Made by a program: the position numbers and the translations under genes. 64,000 nt of DNA, taken from the NCBI GenBank assembly GCA_019090455.1, contig JAHRWA010000043.1:62001-126000 (forward strand). The letters are read 5' to 3'. Positions 18,501 to 26,800 of the stretch are shown here, one piece after another (position 1 is the stretch's first letter; every line of letters starts with the position of its first letter). The notes beneath the pieces are model-generated. The model worked only from the letters and a program-made list of their open reading frames with translations, searched no databases and was not told where the DNA came from. The DNA is from Pseudomonadales bacterium (GTDB lineage: Bacteria; Pseudomonadota; Gammaproteobacteria; Pseudomonadales; DC-out160).

Positions 18501-20675
18501 TATCCAATAACTTTGATCGTGGCGCCTGGTGAAACGTTAACATTTAAGATGTCTTACAATGACACTCTGTTTAATCAGGCCGACGTGGAACGAATGTTGG
18601 GCCACTTAAATGTCATGTTGGACGGCATCGTCAATGCCCCACAAAGCCATTTAGCTGATTTGCCTTGGTTAACGAATGCGGAAAGTGAGCAAGTCACCCA
18701 ACAATGGAATAAAACGCAGATAAATTATTCCTCAACATCATCACTAGTTGCGCTATTTGAAGAAAAAGTGGTTCAGTACCCTCATCATATTGCGGTGTCT
18801 TTTGGTAATGATCAATTACCTTGCGAACAGTTGTCCTATGAGCAGCTTAATTTACTATCGAACCAGATGGCAAGAAGCCTCGTAGTGGCTGGTGTTAAAC
18901 CTAATGATAGTGTTGCCATCGCGATGGAACGTTCAGTGGCAATGATAATTAATACACTGGCTGTATTAAAGGCCGGAGGTAATTATGTCCCGGTGGATAC
19001 ATCGTACCCGGACGATCGTATAGCCTATATGCTTGCAGATACGGCATCGCCAGTATTTCTTGTCGGCGAATCAAGCAAGCACAAAGTACAAAAAGTATTG
19101 GCGTATATGAATGGGATGGATGTGAATGTTTGTTTGCCGTCCTGCATAGTCTGGGAAGAGCAGAAAGAAAAGTTAGCTTCCTACGATTCCAGTAACTTGA
19201 ATATTTCTAAAGATTCAAATGCCTTGGCTTATATCATCTATACCTCGGGCTCCACAGGCAAGCCAAAAGGCGTTTGTGTCAGTCAGAAAGCCGTTTCTCG
19301 TTTGGTAGTGAATACCAATTATGTTGACATTATGCCCGGTGATACGCTCGCCCATATTTCAAATGTATCCTTCGATGCGGCTACGTTTGAAATTTGGGGA
19401 GCATTACTTAATGGCGGGGAACTTGTCGGATTTGATCGAGAAATTTTACTAGATGCAGAACGTTTTTCGGCAAAGTTAAGGGACAAGAAAATAAAGGCCA
19501 TGTTCGTAACGGTGGCATTATTTAATTTATTAACGAAGCAGAAAATAGATACCTTTGCCGGCGTTGATACGGTGTTGTTTGGTGGTGAAGCAGGTGACCC
19601 TAATCAAATACGCAATGTACTGAAAGGCCTCAACGGTAAGGCTGCACCGAAGCGTTTAGTGAACGGATACGGTCCCACCGAAAATACCACTTTCTCTACT
19701 TACTATCATGTGAAGTCATTAGACGACTTAGCGACGAACGTCCCTATTGGAATGCCGGTGGCGAATTCCACTGCTTTTATTCTTGATGAAATGAAGCGTC
19801 CTGTTCCTATTGGAGTTCCAGGTGAACTTTACGTCGGGGGAATGGGTGTGGCTGATGGATATTTGCATCAAGGTGCATTAACTCAGGAACGTTTTGTATC
19901 TGACCCATATTCTGTAGTGGACTCTTGTAATGTAGTTGACCCTTGTAATGTAGCTGACTCCGATCCTGTTGCCGAGAAAGAACAGGAAGAAGCGAGACTT
20001 TATCGCACCGGTGATATTTGCCGTTTTCTAGAGGATGGTAATATCGAGTTGCTAGGGCGAGTAGATGATCAAGTCAAGATTAGAGGGTTTCGTATTGAGT
20101 TGGGTGAGGTGGAATCCAATATTAAAATGATCGATGGTGTTAGGGATGCTTGTGTTTTAGTGAAGCAAGACGAGAAGGGCGATAAACAAATGATTGCCTA
20201 TATCTTGTCAGGGTCCGTGGAACATTCTATAGGCTCGTTGAAATCCGCATTAAAAAAACGAGTCCCTGATTATTTAGTGCCGTCTGCTTTTATGTTTATA
20301 GATCATTTGCCTATGACGGCTAACGGGAAAGTCGATAAGCGTGCGTTACCTGAGCCTGATGATACCTGTTACGAAAGTAATGAATATCTCATGCCAAAAA
20401 ATGATATCGAACGCCAGTTGGCTGTTATTTGGCAAAACGTATTGGAATTGAAACGCGTGTCTGTGAATGACGATTTCTTTGATTTAGGTGGGCATAGTTT
20501 GCTGGTCACCCAAGTGGTTTCGCGCGTGCGCGAGGAAATGGGTGTCGAGCTTCGTATTCGATCGCTATTCGAAGCCACGACAATTGCGAGCATTGCTGAA
20601 ATAATTTCGGTCACCATGTCGTTTAATGATGACGATGATGAAGACGATGGGGACTTTGAGGAAGTAACTTTATGA
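12528..20675 (+). CDS. Nonribosomal peptide synthetase NRPS-2 (C'-A-T-E-C-A-T)
   Basis: A 2715-aa, two-module NRPS. Domains by residue: C'-type condensation-like domain (~22-455, HHIVMDG), A1 (~474-1000), T1 (~1032, GGDS core typical before E), epimerisation domain (~1095-1560, HHLIIDVVSW), post-E condensation domain (~1615-2040, opening YPLSPMQEGMLFH, typical of D-accepting C domains), A2 (~2074-2600), T2 (~2648, LGGHS) and a highly acidic tail. Codes by eye are DAFFLGGVFK (A1) and DAFFLGGTFK (A2). Both resemble Val codes (DAFWIGGTFK), so a branched aliphatic residue is likely, the first as D. The D-accepting C domain reads QHILLDG, with the first His replaced and the second kept. The ATG at 12528 has no clear ribosome-binding site. 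The stop overlaps the NRPS-3 start (ATGA). There is no N-terminal docking domain, so this may be the first enzyme. Confidence 0.97.
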   Translation: MIQDDNSMMNSLKLSHLGIEAVYPLTPMQRDLYLTSVLDPDTKDVCIGLVISVNEPFDISIWESVLLEFHEEQAILRTRIYQGTEQPDGDSETVACQCVLRQAYLPFDVQDLRAIELSEDKIETLVRDFIYAPYDIHSNELVRYRVWRLNNNRTILSMACHHIVMDGMSGVFHLNQAIARYNDYIENGANVVSLDSPKLSKVKSSYLELVDQHCQDFDTEATRDFWASRLRDIEPLSMGGRPPIADKDNEIVQEYLSFDGEQFDAIKRYCRKNVITPAIFLRCAYALMLNQYAHPGKSFMVHSAQSARPKGHELSIGLYVNQVSFVFDPTDMDDTTKQLYTASRQFQKSVRGYEQLTIGTRKQLTSSEDLEFIYNFIDFIPSVNVSGQQLEVTRYTNYPRHQVQLIVELESDGFGFHFNYYPADFDACDFLNRMASIIRQLVEGETDLKAIQYVLPDERVSLAKWNQTKTDYPKGRAIHELFEEQVERGPDNNALVRGDVVISYQELNRRANRLAHYLIDQNVKPGTFVGVCLERSFEMAVAALAVLKVGAAYAPLDPGYPADRLAYMLADCDVSIVITLQPLAENIPTTENQKICCLDDENFLRNLESFSANNVSSFNNDPSSISLKSGNEKPDFDGEQLAYVIYTSGSTGRPKGVCVHHKGVTRLVKNTNYIELVPSDNIAHISNVSFDAATFELWGALLNGATTVIVERETLLSDVDLAAYFSEKKVSVMFMTTALFNYFAKNRMEVFQPFRAILFGGDACDPKMVMKVYDSVKPDHLINGYGPTENTVFSSWYEVQGLESERHTIPIGSPLSNSTLYVLDKHRKPLPIGVAGELYLGGEGVSQGYLNRPELTEKLFIQHPDFGLLYRSGDWARMNPQGHVEYLGRIDDQVKIRGFRIEIGEIEKNLLAHEGVSEATVIAREDQPGHKVLVAYWVAIKSENDCSEEGVETPDLCKFMKARLPDYMVPSAFVMLDELPLTPNGKVNKKNLPKPESMAGDTEYVEPTTFQEKILAQIWSEVLGGKQIGVHDNFFELGGDSIITIQIISRAKRAGLHLQPQQMFEYQTIAELASIASSQSIEIIAEQGLVDGEVPMLPIQQWFMEEHKEDREHFNHGLMLAVKESCTESDITESLKAIIEKHDGLRLQFFQDTKGWVQRFRGLEKIQIKLHRLQLDNSDWHDKESKIHDFANTLQTSFQFEEGELFTFGFIQTPQGEDNRLLLVVHHLIIDVVSWRILMDDIDIALDQLSSGHEIDLGSKTTSIQQWAEALTHYTNTEVIRDKVKHWSTLGSAELPQLPLDNQDQRNTYGQAKECVATLDQKTTKQLLSLANIAYRTDIEDLLLSALAKTISEWSQRESKGEHQGNTNEDHTNGSKIYLQLESHGRENIASTVDVTNTLGWFTSAYPILLDFDEIAVSESNSAGKLIQSIKEQLRGVDGAGSRSGSTGEAGSKGYSSNGYSFGLLRYLSDDKKIRQLLAEIPKPEIVFNYLGQLDNISNQDRNIHPASESVGDMCGPDLVRQHLVDINCRIQDGQFQAYWTYNPNSHDTATIVKVAEEYIENLSQLVGYCLDESHRGLTPSDVPLLNVDQSTLDKEVASILAQSEGYTVDNIQSIYPLSPMQEGMLFHSIYQPESAFYMDQMELSVEGGVDLHLLAKAWQRVVDRHDILRTAFIYNGVRKPIQVVYDKVEMAIDILDWSARDSQQAKHEFDQWLIEDKQKGFEFSTPGLLRFAWIILPGNEQRLVWTFQHILLDGWSLPLVLGEVMQTYSDLLNETPLPSGPVPQYQKFIRWLSGQPKDEAQKYWRDYLKGFSAPNSFPQMKTVPVDVSIRAKWKETTIEWNGDKLKRLNDIAHEHHLTLNTIIQGVWAILISRYSRESDVVFGTTVSGRPSELPDVEQTVGIFINTLPLRTHVVGDMPLIEWLQQLQKRQVDMRRYEHIPLVDVQSESEVPSKQPLFESIVVFENYPVDEKFFEFLPIKLTEVRLFEHANYPITLIVAPGETLTFKMSYNDTLFNQADVERMLGHLNVMLDGIVNAPQSHLADLPWLTNAESEQVTQQWNKTQINYSSTSSLVALFEEKVVQYPHHIAVSFGNDQLPCEQLSYEQLNLLSNQMARSLVVAGVKPNDSVAIAMERSVAMIINTLAVLKAGGNYVPVDTSYPDDRIAYMLADTASPVFLVGESSKHKVQKVLAYMNGMDVNVCLPSCIVWEEQKEKLASYDSSNLNISKDSNALAYIIYTSGSTGKPKGVCVSQKAVSRLVVNTNYVDIMPGDTLAHISNVSFDAATFEIWGALLNGGELVGFDREILLDAERFSAKLRDKKIKAMFVTVALFNLLTKQKIDTFAGVDTVLFGGEAGDPNQIRNVLKGLNGKAAPKRLVNGYGPTENTTFSTYYHVKSLDDLATNVPIGMPVANSTAFILDEMKRPVPIGVPGELYVGGMGVADGYLHQGALTQERFVSDPYSVVDSCNVVDPCNVADSDPVAEKEQEEARLYRTGDICRFLEDGNIELLGRVDDQVKIRGFRIELGEVESNIKMIDGVRDACVLVKQDEKGDKQMIAYILSGSVEHSIGSLKSALKKRVPDYLVPSAFMFIDHLPMTANGKVDKRALPEPDDTCYESNEYLMPKNDIERQLAVIWQNVLELKRVSVNDDFFDLGGHSLLVTQVVSRVREEMGVELRIRSLFEATTIASIAEIISVTMSFNDDDDEDDGDFEEVTL
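12588..13905 (+). other. Atypical condensation-like domain C' at the N-terminus of NRPS-2
   Basis: Residues ~22-455 begin YPLTPMQRDLYLTS, have HHIVMDG intact, and share the 'YCRKN-ITPA' helix, the 'IYNFIDFI' strand and the terminal 'VLPDER' with the C' domains of NRPS-1 and NRPS-3. Here it is the first domain of a protein. It could act as a starter condensation domain, or as the downstream half of a C-C' pair whose C domain sits on another polypeptide. Confidence 0.75.
19913..19966 (+). repeat. 3 x 18-bp in-frame tandem repeat in the NRPS-2 A2 domain
   Basis: Units 19913-19930 (tgtagtggactcttgtaa), 19931-19948 (tgtagttgacccttgtaa) and 19949-19966 (diverged) encode the repeating VVDSCN/VVDPCN/VADSDP. 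The insertion lies between the GVADGYL region and the RLYRTGD motif of the A domain, a surface loop. Confidence 0.85.
20625..20672 (+). other. Acidic C-terminal tail of NRPS-2, candidate docking motif
   Basis: The last ~16 residues are almost all acidic and end in GDFEEVTL, beyond the T2 domain. The next gene starts with a TubC-type docking domain, which in characterised systems binds short, often acidic C-terminal segments of the upstream enzyme. NRPS-3 ends in a similar DMEEGFL. Confidence 0.6.
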
Positions 20676-20827
20676 CGGTTTACAGTATTATATCTAAACT
20701 GGATAAGGCAGGTATAAAGGTTTGGGTTGATAGTGGACAGTTAAAGGTAAAAGCACCCAAAGGCGCATTAACGAAAGAACTCAAAGCCGAACTTGTTGAA
20801 TATAAAGCTGAATTGATTCAGTTTTTA
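20672..20827 (+). other. TubC-type N-terminal docking domain of NRPS-3
   Basis: The first ~52 residues fit the TubC_N fold: a helix with LDKAGIKVWVDSGQLKV and then KGALTKELKAELVEYKAELI. Such domains precede C domains and receive the C-terminus of the upstream NRPS or PKS. It supports NRPS-2 to NRPS-3 chain transfer. Confidence 0.85.
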
Positions 20828-23800
20828 CCCTCTATTGAAACAGTAGGGAAAAAAGAAGATGCTATTCCCACTGTTGCGCGAGACTTAGATCTAGAGCTTT
20901 CATACGCTCAGAAAAGAATGTGGTTTCTTTCACAGCTTGAGCCTAACAATACGGCTTATCATATTCGATCCGCTTTAGAAATCACAGGGTCGCTGGATAT
21001 CCACGCTCTTCAAAGGGCGTTAAAAAAACTAAAATATCGCCATGAGTCTTTGAGAACGACATTTGTTGAAACAGACGGTATTCCGTTGCAGCGGATTTGC
21101 AAGGAGGGGGCATTTGTTCTGCCCGTTGAGCAGCAGGGAGAGGATGATTTAGTTGTTTTGTTTTCGCAGTTTGTCGATGCTCCTTTTGACTTAGTCTCCG
21201 GGCCATTATTTCGAGCTAAGTTAGTTCAGAAAGGACATGAGCAGTATGTCCTTATGATCTCTATGCACCATATTATTTCTGATGGTTGGTCAACGGCTGT
21301 CATGATTAGTGAGCTGTCAGCTCTCTATGCCTCCTGTTCTATGAATGTAGCGGATACGTTACCGGAAGTGGTTTTGCAGTATGTAGATTACGCTTATTGG
21401 CAAAAATCATGGCTTTCGGGAGAGCGAGAAGATCGTCAGTTAAAGTACTGGACTCGGCAATTAACGCAAGTCCCAGTACTGGAAGTGCCAACAGATTTTT
21501 CACGTCCCTCGGTTAAGAGTACGGCTGGCGGTGTTGTTTCTTTCGATATCGAATCAAGATTGGTAAAGCAGGCAAAGACCGTAGCGCAAGAAAATCGTGC
21601 ATCGATTTTTATGGTAATGCTGTCTGCCTTTAATTGCTTACTTTATCGTTATTCAGGACAAGATGATTTTGCAGTAGGTTCGCCTATCGCCAATCGGCCC
21701 AACGCTCAACTTGAAGGGACTGTCGGGTTGTTTGTGAATACGCTAGCGATGCGCGCTAGATTTAATGAAGGAGATACTTTCTCGGAGCATTTGTCCTCTG
21801 TTCAGTCCATGACTCTGGATGCATTCGAACATCAGGACATTCCTTTTGAGCGCATAGTGGATGTATTGGGCGTTTCCCGAGATATGAGTCATACGCCTAT
21901 TTTTCAAGTGATGTTTGTTTTACAGAATACGCCTGGTGATGCAAAGGTAAAATTACCCGGTGTTGTCGTCGAAGCGTTGAAAATTGAAAGAGATACTTCT
22001 CCCATGGATTTCACTATCACATTGGTGGAGGAAAAAGACGGAACCATTTCGGGGGAATTGGAATATTGTACTGATTTTTTCACAAGCAGTACTGCTGAGA
22101 CTATCTGCCGTCATTATGTTTCGTATTTAGAGTCTGCATTAGCGAATCCCGATCAACCGGTTTCGTCAGTGGACTATATTAGCGAGAGCGATAAACACGT
22201 TTTGCTTGATGAGTGGGGTACTTCCACTCAAGTTTATGATGACGCACTCACTATAGATGCTTGGTTTGAGCAGAGTGTTAACCGTTATCCTAGACATATT
22301 GCATTGACGGAGGGTGAGGATTTCCTAACTTACGCTAGTTTGAATGGTCGAGCTAATCAGGTTGCTCGGCACTTAATAACCTTAGGCGTGGGGAAAGACA
22401 GTTTTGTCGGAATTAGTTTAGAGCGATCCACCAATGTGGTGATTGCAATATTGGCGGTCCTTAAAGCAGGCGCGACCTACGTACCCATCGACTCTAGCAA
22501 TCCAGTAGAACGGATTGAATTTATATTACATGATGCACGTGTGAATCTCGTTATTACTGATTCCGAATCGAGGAAGGCGATTCCTGAGGTGAATAGGGCC
22601 AGTGAGACCAATAGAACCTGTATCGAAATAGATAAAACTCAGATATGGGATCACTATTGCGCAGATAATCTGACTGTCAAATCCGTGGATGCCACTGGTA
22701 TCGCTTATGTTATATACACTTCAGGCACTACCGGCAAGCCCAAAGGGGTACAGATCCCCCATAGTAATGTAGCGCGCTTATTTCTTGCGACGGACAGTGC
22801 TTATCATTTTGACGATAAAGACGTTTGGACTTTATTCCACTCGTATGCTTTTGACTTTTCAGTTTGGGAAATATGGGGGGCTTTACTTTACGGAGGCCGC
22901 TTAGTTGTTGTGCCAAGGATGACGGCCCGATCTCCTGCTGACTTCTATTCTCTTTTGCAAAAAGAGCAGGTCACTGTTCTCAATCAAACTCCTACGGCAT
23001 TCACGCACCTAATAAAGGAAGACGAGGTTGTTTCAGCGGAGGCAGGGAACCATTCACAGCTGAGTTTACGGTATGTCATTTTCGGAGGAGAGGCGCTCGA
23101 TTTTGCTAGTTTGCAAGGCTGGGTAGAGCGGCATGGTATTCAGTCGCCAAAGCTAATTAACATGTACGGTATTACTGAAACTACCGTTCACGTGAGTTAT
23201 TACGAAGTCACTCATGGGGATTTAATCTCGAGACGTAGTTTAATAGGCCGTCCTATTGATGATTTATCTTTGGTTATCTTGGATCACCATTTGCAGTTAG
23301 TACCTCCTGGTATTCCAGGTGAAATGTATGTGGGCGGTCCCGGTGTAGCAAAAGGCTATTTACATCGCCCGGAATTAACCGCGGAACGTTTCGTCTCAAT
23401 GCCTGCTCGTTTGGGTGGCACTCGTATGTATAGGACGGGCGATCTGGCTCGATATGTTAGGGATGAAGATAGTAGTGGGTGTATTGAGTATTTGGGTCGA
23501 ATCGATGACCAAGTGAAGATCCGAGGATTCCGGATTGAATTAGGGGAAATTGAATCAACTCTGACTGCGTTTGAACAAGTCAGAGGAAGCGTTGCGACTT
23601 TCTACCGTAGTGATACAGGGCAGGAGTATCTTGTTGCTTACGTTCATGGTGATGTCGATCTTAAGGGAAGTGATAAAGTCGGTACATTGGATGTTGCGGA
23701 GTTGAAGCGTTTTCTTCAAGAGCGCTTGCCTGAATATATGGTGCCGACCCAAATCATAGTGTTAGATCAATTCCCTTTAACGAGCAACGGCAAGGTTGAT

Positions 23801-26800
23801 AAGAAAGCGTTACCCGCTCCTAATTTTCAGGCAGTCGCGCTTGAGGGTTTGGTAGGGCCTAGCAGTGATGATGAAATTGGTATTCTACAGATTTGGCAAG
23901 AAGTCCTGGGAATTGCGCGTATCAGTGTAGACTCCAACTTTTTTGAAATTGGTGGTCATAGTTTATTAGCGACACAAGTGATAAGTCGTATCCGCAAATC
24001 TTTCAACATCGAGCTGTCACTTCGATTGGTGTTTGAGTCGCCTACAATTCAGTTGTTGGCGGCACTGGTTGCAGAGGCGCGATTAACTCAATCCGGGGTG
24101 GAATTGCCATCAGCAATTGTTCCTCGCCCGGATGAGGTTGCCAATGTGTTGACCTTTGCGCAGCATCGGTTGTGGTTCGTGGATCAGTTGGATCAGCAAA
24201 TATCAGCCTATAACTTACCGTCGGCCTTGTTGCTTACGGGAAAGTTAGATGCGCAGGTGTTGGAGAATTCATTTCGCATCATACTCGATCGCCACTCTGT
24301 TCTTTGTACTCAGTATCAGGATGAAGATGGGGTTCCCATCACGACGCGAAAAGATCCCTCCACCTGGTGTTTGGAACGACAGGATCTTGAACTCATGTTA
24401 CCGGCCGGCAGTACGTTTAATGAAGTGGGTGGAAACTCATTCATCAAAAGTGCGATTGAAGAACATGCGGAAGTTTTATTTAATTTGGCCACTGATTGGT
24501 TATTCGTGGCCAAGCTTATTCGCTGCAATGAAGATCAACATGTATTGCTGATTAATATGCATCATATCGTTTCCGATGGTTGGTCCATGGGCGTATTGTT
24601 GAATGAGCTTAAAATCCTGTTGAATGAATCTAAAATCCTATTGCATGAACCTAATAAAGAGGTGAATGGGCCTACAATAAATTCGGCGAGTCATGTTCAG
24701 GATGTATCGTTATTGCCAGCGCTAGAGGTAGATTATGAAGATTACGCCTATTGGCAACGAGAATGGTTGCAAGGTGAAAATCTTGAGCGTTTAAAACAAT
24801 ATTGGATTGACGCCTTGGCAGGTGCTCCGGCCGTCTTGCGATTGCCAACCGATTATCCTCGACCGGAAAAGCCCACATTTAACGGTGCTCACCTCAATAT
24901 AGATCTCGGTGTGGATTTGACGAAGGCGTTGTACGCCTATTGTGATGAAAATGGGATGACACCTTTTATGGTGTTGATGGCGGCTTATCAAATTTTCCTT
25001 GCTCGCTATACCCACCAAGATGATATTTGCGTCGGTATTCCTATCGCGAATCGAAACCAGTATGAAATTGAAGGATTGATAGGCTTTTTCGTGAATGGCC
25101 TGATTATTCGCGGTAAACAAAATGGTAATCCGACGCGGCAAGCTTTTACCGAGACAATCCGTGATGTGGCATTGGGGGCATTTGCCCATCAAGATATGCC
25201 CATGGATGTCTTGATTGATGCATTACAGTTGAGTGGAGGCGGTGGGTATTCTCCGGGAGCCCAAGTTGCTTTTGCGTTGCAGAATATGCCGGACTTGGAA
25301 GATCTTTCAATGCCCGGATTAGCGGTAAACTTATTAGAGCGAGCGCATAAGACTGCCAAATATGAACTTACTCTATTACTCGAAGAACGAGACGATTGTA
25401 TCGCTGGGGTTCTAGAGTATAACACTGACTTGTTTAAGCCCGAAACGATTGCTTTGATGGCGGTTCATTATAAAAATATTTTGAATCAGTTGCTGTCAGA
25501 ACCTGATCAAACCATTGCAACGATAGACTTGGTTTTACCGGAAGATTTGAAAAGTGCATTGGGCTGTGATCAAGAGCAGGTGCAGATATTGCCGTTTAGT
25601 CCAAACGAGTTAGATGTGTATCTTGATCTTGTGAGGGAGCCCGATAGCTTAAACAATAGTATCGGAGCCACGGGTTTGTTTGAGCAAAGGATAGATGAGG
25701 GTTTATTTAGGGAGAGTTATACTGAGCTAGTAAAGCAGTTTCCGCTCATGAAAGCGCAAGTGATTACCAGCGAATTACCCTATGTGGATGTAGCATACTT
25801 TAAAATAGAGAGTAACCGAACGTTAGAGCCAATCATTCGCGATTTTTCTTCCCGGGAGTGGTCGGACTCCGATATCGCGAAATTGATTCGTGAAACAATT
25901 TATCACCCTTATGATATAGCTGATGGTGAGCTTTACAAATTTCATCTATTTAGATTAGATGGCGAACGGACCCTCATGGTTATTTCAGTTTGTCATCTTG
26001 TGGCAGATGGCGCTGCAATGTGTAATAGCTTTCAAGATTTATTTAAAATAATGCAAGCGATTGATGATGGCGTAGTCCCAGCGGAATTTAATGATAATCT
26101 CCAGGAATACGTTCATAGCAGCAGGCAGACTTTTGATTCCTCCGATATCATTCAATTCTGGCAAGAACAAAGTGCAGACATAGAGGCTTTACAGTTTTCT
26201 ATGCCACAACAACAGTTAGTATCCGATACATCGGGGTTGGAAAAAAACGAGTTAGATTGCGCTGAACGAATAGAAGAAAATATTGTTTTAGACAAAGAAG
26301 TCTTTCAGGCGATAAAATATTACTGCGCTGAAAATTCTGTGCACCCCGCAACGTATTTTAAAACACTTTATACCTTATTGTTACATTACTATTGTCGCCC
26401 ACAAAGCCATTTTTATTTTAACGAAGTGGTGGGAGGGAGATCGAGGCAGTTTCTGAGGACTTTTGGTTGTTTGTTTCAGTCTTTACCCACCATTATCCCT
26501 CAAGAATTAATGGCATCAGACAAGAGTGTTGTCGACATTTTTGATTATTTTCAATCTTACAAAGTCAAAGCTCGGCAATACGATAAGCTGACACAGTTTT
26601 CTCAAGGAAGAGTTTTACCTAAGGGAGAGCAAAGTTTTTTGTATAACTACTATAATTTTATCTCCCAAGTGAAATGGAATGGTGAAATTGAAAACGTTGT
26701 GCCTCATCCACCGTTGCAAGATGGACCTGTACAATTTATTGTTCAAGAATTTATTGATCACTTTCGTCTTAATTTTATTTTTAATAATGGTTTGTTTTCA

